From positions 1 to 9,643 of the forward strand of contig JAGVXR010000018.1 in the NCBI GenBank assembly GCA_018303645.1: DNA of 9,643 nt, in the 5' to 3' direction. This DNA comes from Candidatus Woesearchaeota archaeon. Lineage in GTDB: Archaea > Nanobdellota > Nanobdellia > Woesearchaeales > GW2011-AR4. Below are positions 5,663 through 9,643 of the stretch, piece by piece; the first letter of the stretch is position 1; every line of letters starts with the position of its first letter. The notes below the pieces were generated by a model. That model was not told where the DNA came from. It worked only from the letters and a program-made list of their open reading frames with translations, and ran no database searches. A program made the translations under genes and the position numbers.

Positions 5663-5723
5663 GTCCCTTCGGGACATATTCTTGCGCTCGGCGTCGCTCT
5701 CTGCCATACGCTCCGCCTCGCCA
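5663..5723. other. GC-rich patch with short hairpin upstream of the operon promoter
   Basis: A sharply GC-rich stretch in AT-rich intergenic DNA. It opens with the inverted repeat GTCCC-TTC-GGGAC (5663-5675). Its minus strand contains three GAGCG words in purine-rich context. Read on the minus strand it could encode about 20 residues (5723 down to about 5661) after an in-frame stop, with an internal ATG, but there is no supporting start signal. It could be a dispersed repeat, a regulatory leader or a relic; I recognise no family. Confidence 0.4.
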
Positions 5724-5848
5724 ATTTATTACATTAATGATAAATACCGCACCGAGAATTAAGCGTAATTAACGAATAAATTCGCTAACCCTAAAGCGCT
5801 CTGACGAACTCGGGCTATAGGGAAGGGGATAATATGGCTATTTAAAAA
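5724..5848. other. Intergenic stretch with weak pairing only
   Basis: No gene recognised. Short complementary words are present: TTAACGAAT (5769-5777) with ATTCGCTAA (5780-5788), CCGAG (5752-5756) with CTCGG (5809-5813), and CCCTA (5789-5793) with TAGGG (5818-5822). They compete with one another and do not give a clear fold. It could be the 3' part of a longer minus-strand RNA beginning near 6015. Confidence 0.3.
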
Positions 5849-5899
5849 GCTTTTGGAATTTTTTAAATTCCAAACAGCCAGAAAATTCTCAAGAATTTT
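5849..5899. repeat. Two perfect hairpins in tandem
   Basis: The first pairs TTTGGAATTT (5852-5861) with AAATTCCAAA (5865-5874) over a TTT loop, extended by GCT/AGC around one bulged C. The second pairs AAAATTCT (5882-5889) with AGAATTTT (5892-5899), realistically 7 bp closing a TCAA loop, and is followed by two more T on the plus strand. A- and T-rich stems make either strand possible. They could be terminators, RNA processing signals or part of a larger folded RNA. Confidence 0.5.
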
Positions 5900-5918
5900 T
5901 TATGGTTGCTCTTTTTTT

Positions 5919-6013
5919 GCTTTTCGTCTAGGCTTGGGTTTTTTGGAATCTCAAGGATTCTTTGATGATAATGTGCGCCTAAGCGCCATTACCTCCCAAG
6001 TTGCCCCAAAAGC
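5919..6013 (-). ncRNA. Candidate structured RNA with three-way-junction fold
   Basis: An outer stem joins GCTTTT (5919-5924) with AAAAGC (6008-6013), continuing as CTTGGG (5933-5938) with CCCAAG (5995-6000). It encloses two local hairpins: GAATC/GATTC (5946-5960, TCAAG loop) and TAATG-t-GCGC/GCGC-CATTA (5969-5991, CTAA loop, one bulge). About 26 paired positions fall in 95 nt, and both inner hairpins nest without conflict. The minus strand is preferred because a TATA-like word at 6036-6044 predicts a 5' end near 6015. No coding frame, C/D box or known RNA family was recognised. Strand, length and expression remain inferred. Confidence 0.35.
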
Positions 6014-6035
6014 TATTCAATGAACTGTTTTATGC

Positions 6036-6044
6036 TTATAAATC
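6036..6044 (-). promoter_or_regulatory. TATA-like box, minus strand, upstream of the 5919-6013 element
   Basis: ATTTATAAG on the minus strand, centred about 25 nt before position 6015. The plus-strand reading TTATAAAT is also TATA-like, so direction is uncertain. Confidence 0.35.
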
Positions 6045-6067
6045 TTATTGCGATTTTTTCCACAACA

Positions 6068-6075
6068 TTTATAAG
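6068..6075 (+). promoter_or_regulatory. TATA box of tRNA-His
   Basis: TTTATAAG, with its centre 28 nt upstream of the tRNA 5' G at 6100. This fits initiation a few nucleotides before or at the mature 5' end. It is probably also the promoter of msrB, which follows after 9 nt. Confidence 0.6.
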
Positions 6076-6099
6076 ATATTTTGTAATCCAATTAGTTAT

Positions 6100-6191
6100 G
6101 ACTGCGGTAGTTTAATGGTAGAATAAGCGGCTGTGGAGTTGTCAAACAACGCATAACCCGCTTGGCGCGAGTTCGATTCTCGCCCGCGGTC
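6100..6191 (+). tRNA. tRNA-His (anticodon GTG) with 20-nt intron
   Basis: The histidine identity pair is encoded: G(-1) at 6100 opposite C73 at 6191. The acceptor stem ACTGCGG/CCGCGGT has one G-U pair. T8 and A9 follow, then a D arm with GG. The anticodon stem AGCGG (6126-6130) pairs with CCGCT (6158-6162); the loop reads C-T-GTG-G followed by an intron. The T arm is GCGAG-TTCGATT-CTCGC. CCA is not encoded. Without the intron the tRNA is 72 nt including G(-1). It is one of only two plus-strand genes and lies 9 nt before msrB. Confidence 0.95.
6137..6156 (+). other. tRNA-His intron (20 nt)
   Basis: The intron is at the common 37/38 position, or one base later (6138-6157), which would keep the usual A38. 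It holds the hairpin GTTGT-CAA-ACAAC. The anticodon bases TGTG can pair with CATA or CGCA inside the intron, giving a bulge-helix-bulge-like fold. Neither register gives a textbook motif with two 3-nt bulges, because C32 stays unpaired. Splicing endonuclease would remove it. Confidence 0.75.
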
Positions 6192-6200
6192 CTTTATAAA

Positions 6201-6593
6201 ATGTCCCAAATCCCAAAATCAGAGCAAGAGTGGAAGAAAAAACTAACGCCAGAGCAATACCATGTCCTGAGAGAGAAAGACACAGAGCCGGCTTTCACCG
6301 GCAAATATTACAAAAGCAAGGAAAAAGGAAATTATGTCTGCGCAGGGTGCGGAGCTGAATTGTTCTCCTCTGAAACAAAATTTGACTCCGGCACGGGATG
6401 GCCCAGCTTTGACAAGCCAATAAATACTGAAAATATAGAATTAAGGAAAGACTTTTCCCACGGCATGATGCGGACAGAAGTTGTGTGCAGGAAATGCCAT
6501 GGGCATCTTGGGCATGTATTTGATGACGGCCCGACAGAAACCGGCAGGAGATTCTGCATCAACTCATGCGCATTGGGATTCAGGAAAAAATAG
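6201..6593 (+). CDS. msrB: Methionine-R-sulfoxide reductase (MsrB)
   Basis: Reduces methionine-R-sulfoxide in proteins, an oxidative-damage repair step. 130 residues, single SelR domain. Zinc cysteines are C47/C50 (CAGC) and C96/C99 (CRKC). SGTGWPSF is at 63-70, HGHLGHVFDDGP at 100-111, and the catalytic cysteine C119 is in RRFCINS. Where many MsrB proteins have a resolving cysteine (SGCGW) this one has Thr65; C123 nearby might substitute. The start at 6201 follows the family alignment; a longer in-frame start at 6162 would read through tRNA-His. TTTATAAA lies directly before the ATG, too close to be its own TATA box, so transcription probably comes from the tRNA promoter. Its TAG abuts the stop of the convergent gene. 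Confidence 0.96.
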   Translation: MSQIPKSEQEWKKKLTPEQYHVLREKDTEPAFTGKYYKSKEKGNYVCAGCGAELFSSETKFDSGTGWPSFDKPINTENIELRKDFSHGMMRTEVVCRKCHGHLGHVFDDGPTETGRRFCINSCALGFRKK

Positions 6594-7109
6594 CTATCCT
6601 TTTGCATAATACCCAATCTTAAAAATATACCTATAGGCAATATACGGCAGGACAAAGGAGACGGCATATACTGTTGCAACAACTATTGCATTATGGATAT
6701 TATCAAAACCCAGCATCAAAGCCAAGTTGTTTGAGATTTTTGATATTACAATGGCATTTGCCACTGCAGCTGCGGGAATGAAGATTGCCAGCAATTGATG
6801 GTGCTTTTTTTCAAGGTGCTCTATGCTTCTTATCACAAGCTCAAACAGCAGCCCAAAAACAGTTCCCAATATGATTATCACAAAATACAGGAACACTCCC
6901 TTCAAAGCCACCAATAAGGGAACCAATGCAACGGAAATTGCGAAGTTCGCAGCCATTATAATAATAAGCAAAATCCAGTAAATGCGCTTTTCAAGAAATA
7001 AATTTCCTGCTGTTTTGCTGTGTTTTGCCTTTTTTATGATATCTACCGCATTTATAATCTCTTTCTTACTCCATCCTTTTTTTTCAAGCCTATCTATCAA
7101 ATTGCGCAT
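6594..7109 (-). CDS. Uncharacterised membrane protein with four TM helices
   Basis: Function not recognised. With the ATG at 7109 it is 171 residues. A charged amphipathic N-terminal helix (RLEKKGWSKKEIINAVDII, 7-25) resembles the short cytosolic segment found on many small archaeal membrane proteins. Four hydrophobic spans follow at about 43-67, 72-93, 106-123 and 141-163. The loop between spans 2 and 3 (EHLEKKHHQ) is charged and histidine-rich. An alternative ATG at 7142 overlaps the upstream stop as ATGA and would add 11 residues encoded by a perfect palindrome. I prefer 7109, preceded by TTTAAAA, but coupling cannot be excluded. The stop codon abuts that of msrB. Confidence 0.7.
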   Translation of the reverse strand: MRNLIDRLEKKGWSKKEIINAVDIIKKAKHSKTAGNLFLEKRIYWILLIIIMAANFAISVALVPLLVALKGVFLYFVIIILGTVFGLLFELVIRSIEHLEKKHHQLLAIFIPAAAVANAIVISKISNNLALMLGFDNIHNAIVVATVYAVSFVLPYIAYRYIFKIGYYAKG

Positions 7110-7120
7110 TTTTAAAGCAA

Positions 7121-7135
7121 GTGAGCTTCGCTCAC
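7121..7135. repeat. Perfect palindrome GTGAGC-TTC-GCTCAC
   Basis: 6-bp inverted repeat with a 3-nt loop between two minus-strand genes. Its 15 bases match 13 of 15 positions with a word inside the RNase P RNA arm near 8550-8564 (minus strand GTGAGCTTCGTTCAT). It could be a small mobile palindrome or an RNA hairpin that isolates the start of the downstream gene. Confidence 0.5.
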
Positions 7136-7138
7136 ATA

Positions 7139-7609
7139 TCATGCATCTTCCTTCTCTTCATTAATTATTTTTTTCACAAAAGAAATGAAATTTCTTGTAT
7201 TTTCATAGTATTCTTTCAAGACATCTATGCTGACTTCAACAATCTCGCCTTTGTCAATTGTTGCAATCATGGTGACATGCCTCCTGAATTCCTCCCTTTT
7301 TTTGTACTCTGCCTTGTCCAGTTTCCTCAGCCTCAAATAGAAATTGATGTAATCAATCAATTCAGTGTTGTCCGGAAATGTTTTTTTAAGCAAGTCGCAT
7401 CTCAACCCCTCATTTACAGGTATATTCGCCACCAGTTTTTTTTCTTTTGCGTACTTGAGCAGGGCTTCCAAGCCAAAGCCTATGCAGCTGATCAGCCTTT
7501 CAATGACATGCTTGATTACGTCAACCGTCCTTGTGTATTTCAAGCTCACCCAGAACAAATGGTCGACTCTCTTTAACTCCTGAACCGCATTATCAAACGA
7601 CTCTTTCAT
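7139..7609 (-). CDS. Uncharacterised helical protein, DPANN-type
   Basis: Function not recognised. 156 residues, soluble, probably almost all helical, with no signal peptide or TM span. The N-terminal half (FDNAVQELKRVDHLFWVSL, then KYTRTVDVIKHVIERLI) has a pattern I associate with short hypothetical proteins of Woesearchaeota/Pacearchaeota. The C-terminal half (LRLRKLDKAEYKKREEF, then ATIDKGEIVEVSIDVLKEYY) is charged. A HEPN-like helical bundle is conceivable, but no RX4-6H motif is clear, so no nuclease role is claimed. It starts 17 nt after nac and its stop overlaps a possible ATG of the membrane protein gene. AAGG lies 5 nt before the ATG. Confidence 0.75.
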   Translation of the reverse strand: MKESFDNAVQELKRVDHLFWVSLKYTRTVDVIKHVIERLISCIGFGLEALLKYAKEKKLVANIPVNEGLRCDLLKKTFPDNTELIDYINFYLRLRKLDKAEYKKREEFRRHVTMIATIDKGEIVEVSIDVLKEYYENTRNFISFVKKIINEEKEDA

Positions 7610-7626
7610 AAAACCTTAATAAAGAA

Positions 7627-7965
7627 TTATTTATTTTGTATTTTTAATATGGCTTCTGCCAGATTCCCATTGCTTGTCTGCAAAGCCTCCAAAGCCTCTT
7701 CTTTGCCGCAATTTGTTTGTTCCATCACCGTTGCTATGTCATCTTCATCTATCTCTAGGATTTCATCTTTATCAACTTCAGTGATATCACCTATAATCTG
7801 GATAGTTTCCTGCCCCATCATGTTAATCCTGCTTACATGCGGATTTTTGATTACCAAGTCCCTGCCTGGCGTCTTTATTACAACCTCTTTTGCATCAATC
7901 TCTTCCTGCTTAATGCCCAGCCTTTTCATTGCCTTCTGCATCTCCCTTGGGTTCATTCCAAGCAT
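7627..7965 (-). CDS. nac: Nascent polypeptide-associated complex protein (archaeal NAC)
   Basis: Ribosome-bound chaperone at the peptide exit tunnel; the archaeal form is a homodimer. 112 residues. It opens with MLGMNPREMQKAMKRLGIK, the basic ribosome-binding region. The NAC beta-barrel runs about 22-63 (ELVI-type strands: KEVVIKTPGRDLVIKNP, MMGQETIQIIG). A C-terminal UBA domain spans about 74-112 (DDIATVMEQTNCGKEEALEA). It lies 4 nt downstream of the Sec61-beta gene, so two nascent-chain factors are co-expressed. Confidence 0.97.
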   Translation of the reverse strand: MLGMNPREMQKAMKRLGIKQEEIDAKEVVIKTPGRDLVIKNPHVSRINMMGQETIQIIGDITEVDKDEILEIDEDDIATVMEQTNCGKEEALEALQTSNGNLAEAILKIQNK

Positions 7966-7969
7966 AAGC

Positions 7970-8146
7970 TCACCTTATCCCCAGCAGCCTGTTGCCATAT
8001 GAGTAGAGAAACACCATAATTATGATGACAACAACGCAAAGCACGATTATGTGCCCGGGCTTGAACTTAATCTTGCTTTTGTACTCGTCAAAGTACCTTA
8101 CCAAGCCTCCCATTCCGGAAGGCATAGAAATCCTGTCTTGTGCCAT
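7970..8146 (-). CDS. secG: Protein translocase subunit Sec61-beta
   Basis: Small accessory subunit of the archaeal SecYEG/Sec61 channel, in the cytoplasmic membrane. 58 residues, from the ATG at 8146 to the TGA at 7970-7972. The cytosolic part contains PSGMGGLVRYFDEYKSKIKF (9-28), the family signature, followed by KPGH and a single TM helix at about 32-50, tail-anchored with a short basic end. The ATG lies 31 nt after the predicted 3' end of RNase P RNA. A TTAAAATA word in that gap is too close to the ATG to be its TATA box, so it may be cotranscribed with the RNA. NAC follows after 4 nt. Confidence 0.95.
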   Translation of the reverse strand: MAQDRISMPSGMGGLVRYFDEYKSKIKFKPGHIIVLCVVVIIIMVFLYSYGNRLLGIR

Positions 8147-8177
8147 TTTGGTTTATTTTAACTTCATTAATCTAATA

Positions 8178-8634
8178 GGCAGGGCCAGAATAAGCCACCT
8201 TTTGTCAGGCCCTGAATGTGATTATTATCAATCACGATAGCCTGCCTTAGCATTAAACTAAGCGTCGTTAAAGACTTGCACCAGCCAGGGCTCACCGTTT
8301 CATCCATGCTGCAAAAACGTCGATTGGTTAGCTTGATTCCCTCGCAGGAATCTTCACAAATTTCATCCTTAATTACAGCGGTCTCGTTTCTGAGTGGTTG
8401 CCTTCCATTACTGGAACTCATTTTCATGAGTGGCTACAAGGGGGACTTTCGCGAAGCAGTGACTTGCGAGGCTCGCGAAGAGACTCGCTCGCCATGCCAC
8501 TGTCGCCCAAAGCGTCAACCGTGTGACCTGTGAGCGAGTTCGCTTCATGAACGAAGCTCACTCGCATGCCTCTGCGGTTGGGTGGGTGGACTTTCCTCAA
8601 TGAATAAACATCGAAGCTAAGTACTAACCCTGCC
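8178..8634 (-). ncRNA. rnpB: RNase P RNA
   Basis: Catalytic RNA that removes 5' leaders from tRNA precursors. P1 pairs GGCAGGG (8634-8628) with CCCTGCC (8184-8178). The universal element GAGGAAAGTCC is at 8598-8588, followed by ACCCACCC as in archaea. GATGAAACGG is at 8304-8295, GGTGCAAG at 8282-8275 and GGTGGCTTA at 8199-8191; AAGTC and GGCTT make P4. Peripheral hairpins include ACTCAT-GAAA-ATGAGT (8431-8416), TTCCA-GTAA-TGGAA (8416-8403) and GATTCC/GGAATC near 8333-8350. At about 457 nt it is long for an archaeal RNA, with the extra length between about 8310 and 8515. Open frames crossing it (for example 8167-8427) are spurious. Ends are set by P1 and the TATA spacing. Confidence 0.93.
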
Positions 8635-8656
8635 AGCAAATAGTATAGAAAGTATG

Positions 8657-8665
8657 TATATAAAA
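8657..8665 (-). promoter_or_regulatory. TATA box of RNase P RNA
   Basis: TTTTATATA on the minus strand, 25 nt before position 8636, two bases from the start of P1. It begins immediately after the stop codon of the upstream small gene, so no spacer is wasted. Confidence 0.7.
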
Positions 8666-8944
8666 TTATCTGTTTTTCCTCTTTAAAAAAGCCTCTTTAA
8701 GCTGCCTTATCTCATCAAGCTGCTCAAGCAAAATGCCCTCTTTTATATCCTCGCCTATAGCCAGCAATATTATAAATATAACCATCAGGAGCCATAAAAA
8801 TACAGTCTGCAAAAAGCCCCATGTCACTTTGTACCCTTCAAGCACAAAAACCCTGTTGATGAAAAAGTACCCGATGATAAGAACCAGAAACCCAACCACC
8901 AGGAGCAGCTTCTCAAAGATGCTCGTACGCCTCTTTTTTTCCAT
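8666..8944 (-). CDS. Uncharacterised small membrane protein with two TM helices
   Basis: Function not recognised. 92 residues: a basic N-terminus (MEKKRR), TM1 at about 11-29, a short outside loop (RVFVLEGYKVT), TM2 at about 42-64, and a charged C-terminal helix with heptad-like leucines (GILLEQLDEIRQLKEAFLKR, 70-89), possibly a short coiled coil. The positive-inside rule puts both ends in the cytoplasm. The ATG at 8944 has no Shine-Dalgarno; a TATA box at 8976-8984 predicts a short leader. It sits between the methyltransferase and RNase P RNA. Confidence 0.75.
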   Translation of the reverse strand: MEKKRRTSIFEKLLLVVGFLVLIIGYFFINRVFVLEGYKVTWGFLQTVFLWLLMVIFIILLAIGEDIKEGILLEQLDEIRQLKEAFLKRKNR

Positions 8945-8975
8945 AATAAACCAGTTTAATGAATTAAATCCTATG

Positions 8976-8984
8976 TTTATATAT
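8976..8984 (-). promoter_or_regulatory. TATA box of the two-TM protein gene
   Basis: ATATATAAA on the minus strand, predicted start near 8955, eleven nt before the ATG. The TAA stop codon of the upstream methyltransferase gene (8979-8977) lies within this box, so one sequence serves two purposes. Confidence 0.55.
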
Positions 8985-9643
8985 TTTTCTTTTTGAAAGT
9001 TAATATCCTCAGCGGCTGTTCGCCGCTCCAGACATCTTTTTCCCTTAAAACAGCAAAGTTATGCTTTTCCGCATGCATTCTCACAAAGTCAGGGATTCTG
9101 GAAATAACAGTGATAGCTCCATTTTTTTTCAATATGTATTCTGACTGGTAGAAAAACTCATTGTAAATCTTGTCCAAATTGGCGTTTTTTGATGCAGGCA
9201 GGCTTGTTACAATCCTGTCTACACTTTCTTTCTTGAACTTTATATCAAGCCACCCCAGCTCAACCCTGCTGAAATTTATCTGCTTATCAATGCCTGCAAT
9301 CTTTGAATTCTTTCTCGAATAATCAACGTACTTGAATATGTGGTCATATGCATATATGTCTCCCTTTGGCTTCTTTATTTTTTTGTCAGCATCCCTGAAT
9401 AGCTTCTCGAAATCAATCTCAAGCTTTAATTTCAAAAATGCAAATTTGTCCTTTTTATAATAATTGCAGGCAAATCCAGCAGCATAGAACGCAGCCTCTA
9501 TTGCAATTACGCCATCCCTTGAAAATGGGTCGAGCATTACATCTTTTTTTTCAAATCCGCTTTCCCTTATCAAAGCGTAGGCAATCGTGCCCCTCAGCGA
9601 GCCCGGATGCAGAAAAATCTTGTAGCCCCTCTTATTGAGCTCG
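8977..9643 (-). CDS. THUMP-class RNA methyltransferase domain (Trm14/TrmG10-like), C-terminal part, degenerate motifs
   Basis: 221 codons are visible; the frame is open to the right edge, so the N-terminus (expected THUMP domain) is missing. The UPF0020 layout is recognisable. HPGSLRGTIAYAL precedes motif I, where relatives carry an LRPTLA-type segment. Motif I reads LDPFSRDGVIAIEAA instead of DPFCGSGTI-EAA. Motif IV reads TSLPASKN where N2-guanine and adenine methyltransferases carry NPPYG or DPPYG. The C-terminal strand region VWSGEQPLRILTFKK closes the Rossmann fold. The family methylates N2 of guanosine in tRNA. Loss of the tyrosine/proline motif suggests altered or lost chemistry, but the fold is retained and the frame intact, so it is not a pseudogene by sequence. 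The stop overlaps the next promoter. Confidence 0.8.
   Translation of the reverse strand, partial: ELNKRGYKIFLHPGSLRGTIAYALIRESGFEKKDVMLDPFSRDGVIAIEAAFYAAGFACNYYKKDKFAFLKLKLEIDFEKLFRDADKKIKKPKGDIYAYDHIFKYVDYSRKNSKIAGIDKQINFSRVELGWLDIKFKKESVDRIVTSLPASKNANLDKIYNEFFYQSEYILKKNGAITVISRIPDFVRMHAEKHNFAVLREKDVWSGEQPLRILTFKKKNI

Noticed and set aside
6193..6200. TTTATAAA as msrB promoter
   Set aside because: Directly next to the ATG; an archaeal start would fall about 25 nt downstream, inside the coding region.
8167..8639. Several open frames on both strands (86, 85 and 71 codons)
   Set aside because: All lie in the RNase P RNA gene, whose conserved elements explain the region.
1..9643. CRISPR array, insertion sequence, toxin-antitoxin or defence cassette
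   Set aside because: No spaced direct repeats, transposase motifs, terminal inverted repeats or defence domains were seen on either strand.

Overview
The window is archaeal and most likely comes from a small-genome DPANN lineage (Woesearchaeota/Pacearchaeota-like); this placement is inferred from gene content and style, not from a search. The archaeal evidence is direct. It carries a uS13-uS4-uS11-RpoD-tRNA-Leu-uL18e-uL13-uS9-RpoN operon, NAC, a 58-residue Sec61-beta, an archaeal-looking RNase P RNA, a tRNA-His interrupted in the anticodon loop, and TATA boxes about 25 nt upstream of inferred transcript starts. Genes are tightly packed with 2-6 nt gaps or ATGA overlaps. Almost everything is on the minus strand; tRNA-His and msrB are the exception. 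The leucyl-tRNA synthetase at the left edge is nevertheless of the bacterial type.

Layout. Positions 1-585 hold the N-terminal 195 codons of leuS. Positions 635-1704 hold a two-gene unit: an Sfm1-family SPOUT methyltransferase (yeast Sfm1 methylates ribosomal protein uS3) and a RibD-C/DHFR-like reductase. This block looks more AT-rich than its surroundings. Positions 1705-1896 are intergenic, with promoter-like and terminator-like signals around a foldable ~85-nt element. Positions 1897-5620 are the ribosomal protein/RNA polymerase operon, read leftwards from a clear TATA box at 5643-5656, with tRNA-Leu(GAG) embedded between rpoD and rpl18e. Positions 5621-6099 are a non-coding stretch of about 480 nt. 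It holds a GC-rich patch, several perfect hairpins and a ~95-nt element that folds as a three-way junction. Positions 6100-6593 are tRNA-His (20-nt intron) and msrB on the plus strand. Positions 6594-8146 hold a four-TM protein, an uncharacterised helical protein, NAC and Sec61-beta. Positions 8178-8634 encode RNase P RNA with its own TATA box. A two-TM protein follows, and then a THUMP-class RNA methyltransferase with degraded catalytic motifs runs off the right edge.

How the genes fit together. Nearly all recognised functions concern making and handling protein: ribosomal subunits, polymerase assembly subunits RpoD and RpoN, leucine and histidine decoding, tRNA 5' maturation, tRNA modification, ribosomal protein methylation, nascent-chain binding (NAC), membrane insertion (Sec61-beta) and repair of oxidised methionine (MsrB). 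Sec61-beta and NAC sit directly downstream of the RNase P RNA, so a catalytic RNA and two co-translational targeting factors may share a transcript. I saw no CRISPR array, insertion sequence, defence system or phage gene. The parts least explained by known features are the two foldable intergenic elements (1730-1814 and 5919-6013), the GC-rich patch at 5663-5723, the long peripheral arms of the RNase P RNA, and the methyltransferase that lacks a canonical NPPY motif.
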